Assembly (NCBI GenBank): GCA_016858145.1
Contig: JAEHOE010000033.1
Location: forward strand, 682,001-746,000
Source of the DNA: Edaphochlamys debaryana
Lineage: Eukaryota > Chlorophyta > Chlorophyceae > Chlamydomonadales
DNA: 64,000 nt
Direction: 5' to 3'
In this document: one piece after another, positions 37,221 through 49,134 of the stretch
Numbering within the stretch: position 1 is the stretch's first letter
How the letters are laid out: each line of letters starts with the position of its first letter
Made by a program: the position numbers and the translations under genes
Notes under the pieces: generated by a model
The model's database searches: none
Told to the model about the DNA's origin: nothing
What the model saw: the letters and a program-made list of their open reading frames with translations, nothing else

Positions 37221-40200
37221 CAAGGCAGAGCATGGCTCTTGAAATGCAATCGATCAGCGACAGCAGACAGGTGCCCTCGCTCCTGGAAGGCGTGTGAAGA
37301 AGGGGCTGCCCGTTGTGCATCCGCTCTCCAGTTCCACTGGTGGTTGGCGGAAGATAGACACAGTACCGCAGTAACAGAACGCAGCTCTATATGCCAGCGC
37401 GGGTGTTGATGGAGGTTGGCGAGGTGAGCGCGTGCGTAAGCCAATACGGATGGGGTGCAGGGGTGTGGGTACCTGGACGTGGCCTTGGGTCTAGCTGCAA
37501 CCTGCAACGTGTCCGTGGGTGGCTCGGAGTGTTGTAGGTTTGCCTTCTGGTGGGGCGTCCGCCTTTTAGCACTGTTAAGCAGTAGCAATGATAATTTACT
37601 GATGATGTGGCGTGGGGCGAAGATGAGCCGTGTGGACAGCCACAGTACGGTTGGATTGACTGCTGAAGCATTGGCCTGGACACTGCAGAGAGGGTTTCGC
37701 TGGCAACACGTTGCGCGGGTGGGGCCACCGAGTTGTGGGTTTGTAGGGTGGCACGACGGGCAGGCCTCCTTAATTCTATGACCCCATGCAACCGGGCGCT
37801 GGTGCACTGATAGGACGTTGCTGTCCATGCGAATAGCGCATAGCGCAGCACTTTGTGGGCTGGTGGGTTCACTGCCTTGGACACTTGATATGGGGTGGGG
37901 GCCTGTCCGCTCAGCTGCTTGACGAGCATGCCGTGAAGACAAGCAGCAATGGGATTATGCTGTGAGGCAAGGATAAGTATTGCTTGAGTCCGGGAGGCCT
38001 GCCACAACAGAGCCATTTCAATAGGAAGCTTGTTGTTCATCAGGTACACGGATGTGGCGGATGTGTGGAGGCAATGATTTTGACGCTTTTGGCGTTGTTA
38101 CGTGTGTGGCATGAAGCGCCCTCTTATGATTACCCCGAGCCTGGTGTTTTGCATGTGTGGCTACGGAACACAACCCAACTAAGGCAACGCGGGTACCCTC
38201 GGGTGGGCTTAGCGTTGTGATGAGAGATAGTGCTGAAGTGCGCGGCCCTAGTGCTGCCGGCCTGGTGAGGATTGGGGTAGCTCTCGGGGTTCAGTCTTGG
38301 TCGAGGCTTGTTGAGGGACAGACCGCTCTCCGCCTGGGTCATCTTGTGGAAGGCCTCGTATGCTGCGCCTTTGTTTCGGGCCAAGACGCCCCGGCGAAAT
38401 ACGGGTAGCTTTACGGCACGCAAGCCGCATCCTGTACGGGACACGTCCAGAGCTGACCAGAGCCTTGCAAACACGCGAAGACTAAGTGGGAGCGCTTGCC
38501 GATACTAGGCATATGGCAGCAGAGACGGGGCTCGGTCCTATACTTGCCCTGTGCCTTTGCAGAGGCAGCCATCTTGTAAGCCCATTCTTATTGGTGATCC
38601 GGGACCCCAGAGCCGTTCGTTGATGTTCTTCTAACCCCAGAGCCGCCAGAGGGTGCAGCATGGTGGCTTGGCACAGCCGACCTCGCTCACCACCACCTGC
38701 CTCGCTCACCAATGGGCAATGGCCCTTTCGGCACCATGTTGCGCACACGATGCAGCGAGAAACCACGCACACAAAAGAAGAGTCGCTCACGTCACGTCCC
38801 TTGAAGCACGCACAAGAGCGTGAAGAGGAGGTCCCCTGACTCATAACTGAAGTGCCGGTCCCCAGCTCTGCCTTGTCATGCATGCCAGGGCGCCCCTCGT
38901 CCTCCCCACCACGCCACAAGCTCATAGCGCTATTCTATCCTCATTAATACGCACACGTTCCGTACCGCAACCTGGGGCCACAAACGGAGGCATGGAGATA
39001 CCGTAGGTGGCAGGTTCTGCCGGATGGAAAGATGCAATGTTCCAGGTACTGGGAACCACACAACACCGCGTCCCCACCTCACCAATGGACGAACCCACCC
39101 ACATACCGGTAATCCTAGAGCCAAGCGACCCTTTATGCACAAAGACAAGCGGGGCGCAGGCAATAGGACCCTCAGATAGCACGTTTATGACACCGAACAT
39201 GGCCGAAGCAGTCGCAAGACACCTCACCCCCTCAAGCGCCCTCTTGTCCACAAGTTCTTGTTCGCTCAAGCACTCAAGCCTCTCCCCACAAACAATGCCC
39301 GGCCTCCAGAGCGCATTCTTGCGTCGCCCAGAATCTGGGGTCAGGGCAAGGCGCTTCACCCCAACCGACCGGGCATACGCCACTCCACGCCAGGCTCCCA
39401 GTCCCCGACGATTGTGCAGCGTATGCCTCAAGTCAACCGGAGCAGTGTGCCCACAAACTGAGCTCAGCAGGCAAGTACCAAACATCCTGTTCCAGATTCC
39501 AGACAGATCCCACTGAGCTGTGCAGCGGGCTGGATAGCGAGCTGCGATGCGCAGCTGCCGTACTGCTCTAAGCAAACATAAAGCAAGTTCTTACCCCCCT
39601 CTTGGTTTTATATGAACAAGTTTCTCAAATTCGCAAGCCCGGCCAGAAGTCCAGGCAATAGTCCACCCGCCAACCACAAAACATTAAGACCACAACCGAC
39701 GCTCTAATGACGTAGGGACGGCGTGTGGTGCTAGGGCAAGGGCACATGTGCCACCATGCCCTCACCTGCATGCCCTGACTGCTGCCTTGCATGCACCATA
39801 TTAAAAGCAGACCAGCGGCAACCCACAGGCTTGTGTACATCCGTACTGTAGCCAAACTTACACAGCAGAACCCGAACCCTCTCCCCTTGAGCATGACATG
39901 TCTGTAGCCTTCAAGGCCTGTGTGTGAGTGTAATAGTTGATATGTAGTCGGCAAAGCCCAAGCGATAATAGCCTATCAAGTCCATCCTCTTCACACCCGG
40001 CAAACAAACCCAGCTCCCAGGCCTCCCTCCTCATGCGTCCCCACAGCTCAAGCCTCCAGGGACCGAGAGTTGGCAAGCTCTCATGCGCAAGGCCCAAGCG
40101 TTCTTCAGGCCAAAATACTAGGCGTTAGATGCGTCCCTATGAGCAAGGCATGTCCACAACCTTTATGCCAGGAAAGGGCACTCAGGCATGGGTGCTGCTT

Positions 40201-40565
40201 AGGCTTGTCCGGTAGAAATCTTCGACTAAGCCCGGCCACACCTTTTCACCCTTAATAGAGGTGGGGTCCCACGCTCAGCTATGCAGCCCCCCAAGTCCAC
40301 CCCTCCCACTTGTGCGCGACTTGAGCGTGCTGAAACAACCGCATGCATGATCAGCTGGATTATACACCCCCATAGCAAGGCAACATGCATAGCGTGGTTA
40401 TGGATGAGAGTCTTACTTCGCTTCATCGCCCCCTTGCAAGCCTGGCTCCGCAGAGACAGCTGCTTGGCCTTCCTCTTCAATCTCACTTTTGGCCACGGCG
40501 CGCCCAAGCCAAACGCTCATAGTTAATGTGCGTACAGTATCATTGGCACCGGTACCGTGCATTCA
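37221..40565. other. Convergent 3' region between kinases 2 and 3
   Basis: No recognisable protein is coded here and the GC content is visibly lower than in the genes. The plus strand is G/T-rich up to about 38,500 and then C/A-rich, as expected if two sense-strand 3' UTRs meet head-on. TGTAA on the plus strand at 38,575-38,579 could end kinase 2, giving a 3' UTR of about 1.36 kb. TTACA at 39,858-39,862 could end kinase 3, giving about 0.7 kb. An open frame of 217 codons on the minus strand (38,922-39,575) matches nothing I know. Confidence 0.5.
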
Positions 40566-43500
40566 TTAACCCCCGGATGTTCGGCCGCTCAGTAGGTTGC
40601 TGATGGACGTCACGAGCTCGGGGACCCGGGGGCGCTTCAGCGGATCGTCCTGCCAGCAGCTCTCCGCGAGGCGCCTGCAGGGGTCAGGGGCCAGGGCGAG
40701 TTGCTCAGCACGTCCCGGCAACAGTTGTGCCACACTCGAGAAATACCGTAGATTCCCCTACTACGCCATGACCGTAACGTGCTGAGGCCTCCGTGCACCC
40801 TCGTGTACGGTGCCTCACTTGTACGGCAAGGGAACCGTGGGGTCGAAGATCGGCCGACCTCCGCGCTTGACGTGCGCTGAGATGTCTGACGGCTTGAGCT
40901 GCGTGGAATCAGATAAGCAGGAGCAACCCAAGGTTGTAATAGAACAGGCAACAGAGACAACCTAACAGACAACCTAACAGCTACCAAAAGGCAACGTTGT
41001 AAACAAGGCCAGGCTAATTGCCGCGCAACATCATGCTTGTTGCCCGGTTCCAAGTCCCGCGCGGCACCCTACTCGTTAACCTCAAAAACGGCTGATCGCC
41101 TTTCACCATTCACGTACCTCAGGGTATGGCCGCAGCCCTCCGGCGGTCATCTCCCTGTTCGGGTGGGGGCCAGCCACAACACCCAAAGGGGCATGGGGTG
41201 AGAGACCGTGTGGAAAAGAGGCAGGGCAGAGCTCTTCCCCACACATTCTTTAACAGCGTGCTTGCTTGCGAGCTAGACGCACCCCACGTCTGCCTAAGCC
41301 ACTCACCACATCAGGATGCCCACGCTGAGGGATTATGTCAAGGGGAGAGGGGTGCCAAGGGTCAGGGACAAGGGAGTACCGTATGCAAAGAGTCAGCTCT
41401 GCACCGGCCCATGGCAGCTTTGCGGCGACCGCGCACACTTCTCATTCAAAGCACCGACATGGGCCCCACCTGTACACATCACTGCTGGCACCGACGCGGG
41501 AGCCTGTGGCGTAGAGGGGGACGAGGCAAGACGGGGAGCGATTCAGCGAAAGAGGCAAGTGAGCTGAGTCCACCTGACGTGCTAGACCGGAGCTAGGCCC
41601 CAGCAGCCAAGACCCACCCTTCTCCATGCTCTGGGGGGACATGTGAGTGACCCTGTTGGGACAAGTGAGGGCGAAAAGGCACTGCTTAATCATGGCATAC
41701 TTCTGGGGCAAGTCGCCTGGGCCGCTTCCATTCCCTCGCACGCGCCCCGCCCCGCTCTTACGTGCCACACGCCTCCTCGACGCACGCCCACGCCTCGCCA
41801 CCGCCTGAATCGTCTCCCGGCTGCGGGTGGTAGGGCAAGGGGGCAAGCAGTAGCGTCACATGTCATGGTCGCATTGCCCGGCAGGAGCGTGTCCCTTGCA
41901 CCCTTCCCGTGCTCGCCTGGTTGAGCAGCGTTACGAAGCCAAAGTCCGCGAGCTTGGCCGTGAAGCCGCGGGGGTCCGTGTTGCTCGTCCGCAGGAGCAC
42001 GTTGGCGGGCTTGATGTCTGGAGGGAGAGTGGGGGCATGGGAAGTTGGGGGCATGTATGGGAAGGACATGCGGTCAGAGCCTGTTTTGGCCCCAAGCGTA
42101 AGGCCCGTCTGCCCGCCTGGCTCACCCCTGTGGATGAGGTTGTGGGAGTGCAGGTGGCGCAGCGCCAGAACCACATCCAGGAGGGTCATCAGAATGACCT
42201 GGTGGGCCACACGGTGCAGGCAAGTCAGCCAGGGGAGAGGGACCTGCCGCTCTGCAAGGCGCGCCACACCAAGCCTACGTGCAATAAGAGCCCAGTAGTC
42301 AAGGCCCTATAGTATTGGGCATTGGCTCAAGTAGAGGTACACTGCTAGAACTCTGCAGCAAGGGCCTGAAAGCAACGGCCCTCTAGTGGAACACACCTTG
42401 TAGTTCAGAACGCGGCCGTGGTGGCGCTGCTGAGTCCCACCAGTCGCCAGGTTAACGCTCACGGCGACAGTTCCCGGGAAGGTGTGGTTGGCGAGGGCAG
42501 TGGCGAGGCAGGCCTTGTCGCACCACTCACACACCAGTGCGACGCACACCGGGGGCGGGTCTGCAGGGGGAAGGAAGGGAGCTGGTCAGCGTGCAGATCG
42601 GAAGCGGCTCATCACAGGCCCTCAGCTCAGCCCCCGCTTCCTGGCCTTCACCTCGGCCCCCAGCACGCAGCATGGCGCAACTCCCTCACCTACGGTCCCC
42701 CGCCCGCCGGCCAGCTCCGCCGGCTCGGGCGCCCCGTCCGCGTGCTTCAGGTAGAACCGCATGGAGCCGTCGGGCTGGGGCCGGCGGCCCAGCGTCACGT
42801 TGCTGAAGCAGCTGTACACCTGCGGGAGGGTGGAGGCGGGGCACGGGCTGAGTGCTCCGTCGAGGCCGTGGCATGGTGCCAGGAAAGACCTAAGTTCTCG
42901 TGTGTGCCCCCCGGGCCCACGCTTGCCTGCATGATGTTGGGGTGGCCCGTGAGGCTGGTCATGGTGGCGAGCTCCATGGCGTTGCGGAGGAGCGCACGGC
43001 GGGCGGCAAGCTGCTCCTCAGCACCGGGAACTGCGCGTGCCGTCCCGCCTGCACCAGTCAACCGGCCTGGCCTGTGGGCATCCACTGAAAAGATGTCCAT
43101 GCCGTCACCTGAGCTGCCGTCGTCCACCTGCGCAAGTGAAGTAGACGGGTCAGCCTCAGTACACGTACACGAACGGCCAAAAGGTAGGTGAGCAGGGGGT
43201 CAAGCGGTGGTGCTTACCTCGGGCATTTCCATGAGCTGTCGGTGTTGCGAGGCACAGGCAGGGGCGGGAGCAGGGCGCGGAGCAATGGTTAGTAGGACGA
43301 CCACACAGAAAGAGCCGAAAGCGCCGAAATAGTGCAATGTAGCACTGCAAGCAGCGGCCCTGCCCCTTACCTTGACCGCAATGTCCATCACCCCCATGCG
43401 CCCCTTGAACACGACCGCACAGCCGCCATGCCCCAGCTGGGACACCAGCTCAATGCGATTTAGTTCTTCCTCCTCCCGTGAACCGCTGTGGAATCCAGCA

Positions 43501-46500
43501 CCTGGCCGCCCCGAGCTGGGCCCTGTGGCCGCCGCTGCGGCTGCTGCCGCCGCTGCCGCAGCTGCAGCCGCCTCGGCCCGAGCAATGCCGATGCTGTTCT
43601 GGAGGCTGGCCACCAGGAGGGGCATCTGGGAGCGCAGCGTGCTGCTTGCTGCGTCGCAGAGAGTTTGCAAAACGGGTAGAAGGTAAGGTGCACAGGTTGC
43701 AAGCCGTTGGCCCACTTGCTCATAAACCCCAAGCAGCTCATCCTCGTAACCCTCAACCAGCATTCCTATTGCACAGAACTCACCCGCGTCCAGTGACCCC
43801 ATGTGGATGAGCGATGCGCTGCGGCCACGCGTGCCTGGGCAGGGCGAGGCCAGTGTGCCCATTCCCGGGGCCGTATCAGGCAGCCTTCCAGCCTGAACTG
43901 ATGGACCATCCCCGCCAAGGAGGCTAGCACCTGGGGCTGTGCTGTCAAGCAGTGCCAGCATGGGCAGGCCACCGCTGAAAGTCTCGCCGGTGAGGAGGCC
44001 ACCGGCAACCCCGGCCCCGCTTCCAGGACGCAGGCCGGTGACGCCACCAGCGGACCCCGGCCGCCCAGTCGCGCTGCTGTGGCTTCCGCGTCCCGGCATG
44101 GGGTTGGCCTCCGTTGGGCTGATGCCGTGCCGGCTCTCGTACAGCATGTTGGGGCCAAGCGAGCTGAAGAGCAGCGGCACGATGCGGTCCCGGCTCTCCC
44201 CCTGCTCAATGCTGCTGTTCTTGTCGTCAGCCCTGAGGCTCCGGCGCTGGATGATGCTAGCCGGCGCGGTTGTGTATGCGTCGCGGTTGGGCCTGTAGGG
44301 GCTCCTGGTGATGACCGTGGGCGCCTGGGCAGTGGGCGTTCCCGAGGGGCCCAGTCCCAGCATCGACGAGAGGTCCGGGGCACGGTCCTCCATGACGGCG
44401 TAGTAGCCGGGGGTGGCAGTGGCCAGTGTCTCCACCTCCACCGCCAGGTCGTGCTGCAGCTTGAAGGACACCAGCGGTGAGGCGACCTGCACGTCGACAT
44501 CAGCGGTAGCAGGTTTAGCGCGGCCTTACCACCAACTGCAAGGCATGGCCCCGGCTGCGCCCATGCATGGCAGGGGTGCTGCAACGCACCTCGAGCAGCT
44601 GCAGTAGGGAGTCGCGCGCCTCGTGGAGGAGCTGTGCGGGCAGTTGCTGGGGGAAAGCCACGTAGAAGGCCAGCATCCGGGAGAAGTCGCTCGTGGGCAG
44701 CACCAGGAGCAGCAGCGAACGAACGCTGCGGCCTGCAAACATGGGCGGGAGGACTGAGACCAGGTAGGGTCAGGCTTCTACAACGACGGGCAGTTGGGCT
44801 GTCCAGCATCTGGGCGTCGTCCATTGATAGTGGCATTGGGCCCGCGGCCTTACCTCGCCCTGACCCTGAGGTGAAGCTGCCCCAGCCACCCCGGGGCGAG
44901 ACGCCGTGCACGGAGGAGTCACCACCCGCGGCTGCTGCAGGGGGGGCTGGCGGCGCTGAGGACGGGAGTGCGGACTGGCCCGCTCCCGCCATCAGCAGGA
45001 GTATGTCGCGTGAGGGCCGGCGCGGGTCCTGCAGAGCACGGGGTCAGTCAGGGATAGGACGCGAGAATCGGGTCCATTGCTGCGGGCAAGCCAGCCCAGC
45101 TGCAATCCAATCAACTGAACAGGCCCGACCACGCACTGACCTGCACGTGAGCGGCACAGTCCTCCACCACCAGGCCCTGCGGCTTGACCACCAGGCTCCC
45201 GGCCCCAGGCAGCACCCCCGACTGCTTCATTGCGAACCCGCCCACGCCGCTGCCGAGAGTGCCCTGGCTGGGCACTGCGCTGGACGACAGCGGCCCCGGC
45301 CTCCCGGTTCCGGGGGGCGGCGGGCTGGTCGATGTGGTCACGATGCCGCCAGTGGCGACTGCGCCCGCGCTGGTGCGTTTGACCAGGTGACGCAGTAGCG
45401 TGTGTGCCAGGGAGAAGGGCTTGGCGTGGAGCGCGGGCGCGAGCGCCAGCGACGCCAGCGTGCCGGAGACCACCGCGACGTCATTCTGACTCAGCGCCAC
45501 GACGCGGCTCGCGCCTGTGCGCACCGCGCGGCTGTCCGTGGCACCGCCCACTTGGCCGCTCAGCTGCTCGAACAGCGCGTTGGCGCCGCCGCTCGCGGCC
45601 GCGAACAGGCCGCCCGCGCCCGCGCCCGCGGCGCCGGCCGCGTCGCGGCTGGCACGCGTCATTGTGTCCGAGACCGGCCGCGAGTGCGTTCGCTCCATGG
45701 CGTGCAGGCCGCTGGAGGGCCGCGTCCAGGCGCATGGCTGCGCCTGCTGCTGCTGGCCGGCGGCGGTGGCCGCCAGAACGCGGACGGTGCCGCGCCGCGC
45801 GTCCAGGGTCGCCTCGCCCGCGGGCGGCTCTGCTGCGTCGCCGCGGGTGCCTTCCGTGGAGCCGCGAGCAAAGCCCGAGAAGCCAGACAGCTGGCCCTGC
45901 AGCGCACGGGTGCTGCGGGCGGGTGGCGGGCCAGCGAGACGGGTGTGGAGGCAAGTGGGAGGGAGGCGAGTTAGGCGGGTGAGAGAGCCAGCCCAAGGTC
46001 GAGGCACTAGTGGCCAGGAGTGGGTATGGCGGATCGATCCGTACAGCACCCGTACCGAGCCGTACCTGCGACCGGGCTTGGGCGAGCCCGTTGCGATTGC
46101 GCCGCCGACCGAGCGTTCCGTGCTGCTCCAGCTGAACATGAGCCCCACCGCCGAGCCCTGCTCCGGCACCAGTGCCGCCACCACCCGGGGGTCCAGCAGG
46201 TAGCGCCGCCGCACGTGCGTCTCCAGAGCGCCACACAGGCTGCCCACCAGCTGCTCGGGAGGGGTGGCGAGGCAGGGCGGGGACGGTTGTGGGGAGGTTG
46301 CTCTTGAGAAAAAGCACCAAGGGACGGAGGCTGTCACGCCAACGAGACAGCAGACGTCAGGACCCCGAGCCTGGGCTTCCGGACTCCCCGGGACGCACGC
46401 TTGCCTGTTGCATGGAGGCTGCGGTGGAGAGCGCGTGCAGTCCCTCGCACAGGGCGGCCATCTCCCGGCCCGAGTCCCCCGCCAGCAGCACCAGGGACAC

Positions 46501-47956
46501 GCTCAGACCCAGCTGCTGCAGAGCCAGGGGGTCGGTCAGGAGCGAGGGGCAGGCGGCGGCGGCCGCTGTGGTGGCGGCGGTGGCGGTGGAGGAGGATGCG
46601 ATGCTGCCAGGTCCGGTGGAGAGGCGGTGCTGGAAGCGGCTGGTTGCGCGGCCCGAGTGCGCCAGCCACAGGGCGCCCGTGATGTGCTGCCCGGCGCTCA
46701 GGGGGACCAGGGCCACCACCTCACGAGCGGCGCCAACGCCGGTCGTGTGGATGACTGGCGCCTGTGAGTCAGGGAGCATCACGGACGGGTTGGGGATTTT
46801 GCAGTGGCTTGACCGGGGGCTTACGCGCCGCAGTAGCAAGGTCCTAGAAAGCCGACACCTTTCAGCGCCAGGCCCCCAGCTGACGTCCTGGCGCGGAATG
46901 TCTGCTTATGCAGGGCCTACGTGTGGCGTCTGGCCCCACCTGGGTTTGCAGCATTCGCTCCAGCAGGGCCGGCAGGACCTCCGACGCCGTTGGCTCCGCC
47001 AGGGCCGGCGAAGCCCACGTCGCGAAGGGCGAGTCCATGGCCGAAGCCCCTGGAGCCACGCCGTTGCCCGTGCTGGGGCCCGGGGGGTTCCGGGACGGCT
47101 GCAACTGGCCGCCGGAGCTAGGGCAAACGTAGTGGCCTGGAAGGAATGGCGCCGTGGAAGCTGCTGCTTCGCCTCGGTGCGCAGTCAGAGCGCAGGAGGC
47201 TCCTTCCCCCGTGCCAGCAGGAGGCGAAGCTGAGCTCGTGAGCAGCACGAAAGCTGACGGGGCCTGTGAGGGAGACGTAGCGCCCCCGGCGAAGGCGTCC
47301 GCAGCGGGAAGCGCCCCGTAGAGTCTGCACAGGCCGAGAAACGGCGGGGAGGAGCGGCAGAGGGGGGGTGTGCAAGGATTGGGAGAGGCTGTCGCGCGGA
47401 GGACTCTCTCTTTTGCGGCGCATGGTGCTGTGGGCACAGTTACGACGGGGGCGGCGGGACCCGGCACGACGGACGCGAAGCGTCGAGGTACGGGCGCTAC
47501 CGGGTTACGTTCCCCCACCCGCCCCCCTGTCCCCGCCCAGGCCCGACGCGCAATGTGAAGCATCGAAGCGAGGCCTCACCGGCACTCGCGGCAGGCGAGC
47601 TTGGCGTTCAGCGCCGACATTAGACCCATCGCCCGGCCTGGAAAGCTGCTGCCCGTGGCGAAGCCACAGAGCTCACGATGCAGTGTCACCATAAAGGTCT
47701 GGGCATCACCAGCCTGCGAGAACGCGAACGGTCACAGACCGAAGTCGGTTGTGCGGGAAAGCCCCGTCCATTCTGATTTCTGTTCCACAACTGCATTTAC
47801 CTGAAGCGCAGGATTGCCATCAAGCAATGCACCAGCAGCTGCAGGGGTATCTGGAGAGGCCCCGCGAGGGGTCGGCCTTGTCGCGCCACCCACGTCCGTC
47901 TCTCCAGCACGCGACAACTCGCTGCCTCTGCAGAGGCAGCCTAATACGCGTATCAT
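40566..47956 (-). CDS. Large protein kinase, paralogue 3 of 3
   Basis: This gene has the same architecture as kinase 2, in inverted orientation, and ends 3.3 kb from it. It starts MIRVLGCLCRG (47,956). It then has an exon ending ACRECR (about 47,590-47,710), the exon RLYGALPAADAF (from about 47,330), a stretch almost identical to kinase 2 (46,130-46,735), the shared HAKPFSLAHTLL and VVEDCAAHVQ motifs (about 45,150-45,420), and ATATPGYYAVMEDRAP (about 44,370-44,420). The kinase domain carries LGHGGCAVVFKGRMG (about 43,395-43,445), LMEMPE (43,218-43,235), HRDIKPANVLL split by an intron at 42,126, LADFG (about 41,945) and CWQDDPLKRPR (about 40,640). Catalytic residues are intact. The last exon ends GRTSGG and TAA at 40,566. 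Introns starting at 46,404, 42,926 and 41,916 have GC donors, as in kinase 2; kinase 1 has GT at all three places. Confidence 0.82.
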
Positions 47957-49134
47957 CGGCGCATTGGCGTGAAGCTTGGCGTGCGGGTGTGCCAGTCGTT
48001 GGCACGTCGTCGTTGGTTACTGGAACTTCCTGTTAATATAATCGAGGTATCTATACGGACTGCCCCTGGAATGTGGAGCTATAATCTATCTCGCCGGCCC
48101 ACGGACGACGCACTTGAAGTACATTACCCGATGAGCTCCAGTCTGCTCTACATGTCTTTATGGGGAATACGCAGCAATACGGGGTGCCGTCACAACAGCT
48201 GGCGAAGCGCACGAGGACGGGAACCAGACAGCGGGTACACCGCGCCAAAACCAGGCCCCGACGCAGCCAGTTGATGCAAAACATGAGATGTTATATGAAG
48301 CAAGATCTTCCGGGGGTGGAGGGGGTCTCAGCGCGCCGTTTGGGGCACTTCCACACGGCGAAAGTGCACTGCGACGAGCGGTCGGTCGTGCGGCAGCGTG
48401 CGGTCGCCGCCGCGAGTGCGGACTCGCGCGTGGGTTGGCAAGTCAGCAGTGCCAGTGCATGGCACAACAGTGCTCCTCATGTGCAGGTGGGTGCGGCTGT
48501 ACTTTGGGTTACGTCGGGCCTGGGCTTGCCCTTCCCGCCTGCTTGCGCTCTCCAGGCCTCCCCGATGTATCCTTCGTTCCATCCCCGCCCCAGAGCGGAG
48601 GACTACAGATTCCAGGAGCTGTTTCAAGCACTGCTCTCAACACAAGGGCAAGCGCTGCTCTCGTCCCCTGCAACCCTGCCAGCCTGGTTCAACCGGAGGC
48701 CTGGAGCAGCTGGCCGGAACCCTCCCAAGCCCTTCTCAGAATCACACACAGTTACAGCAGCTCCGACCTGTAATAGGATAGTACCTGCCTTGCGCTCATT
48801 CGCTGCCCCTCCCGCAGCACGGCTACGCGCCCCACCGTGCCGGCCGGCCCACCTCGCCATGCCCCCCGAACCGCCACCGAGGGCCCAGGGCTGCCACCCC
48901 AAGGCCGACGGCATCCATATTCCGAACGCTGCTGCCCCCAAGTGCGTGGCACTACGCCCCGTTGCCCATAATAACCCCAAGTGCGTGGCCGTCTCCCGAC
49001 ACCATCATCATCCTTGGTGAGTACTTCGAGGTCTAGTACGCAACGTGCTGCAACAGGCCGTGCGATCGCCGTGCGGCCCAGAGACGCGCTCCCCGCCCCG
49101 AGCGCGCGTGTCACGTGCTTGGCACGGCAAGGCC
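47957..49134. other. Spacer: kinase 3 promoter and CWC16 3' flank
   Basis: A TATA-like element on the minus strand (TATATTAA, plus-strand 48,033-48,042) lies about 80 bp upstream of the kinase 3 ATG. TTACA at 48,752-48,756, i.e. TGTAA on the minus strand, lies about 380 nt past the stop of the CWC16 gene and is its likely poly(A) signal. An uninterrupted plus-strand frame of 286 codons (48,160-49,020) is rich in Pro/Ala/Arg and resembles nothing known; I treat it as a GC-driven chance frame. Confidence 0.45.

Noticed and set aside
48160..49020. A 286-codon plus-strand frame upstream of kinase 3
   Set aside because: The composition is Pro/Ala/Arg/His-rich without domain, it overlaps the likely CWC16 3' UTR, and such frames are expected by chance in GC-rich DNA.
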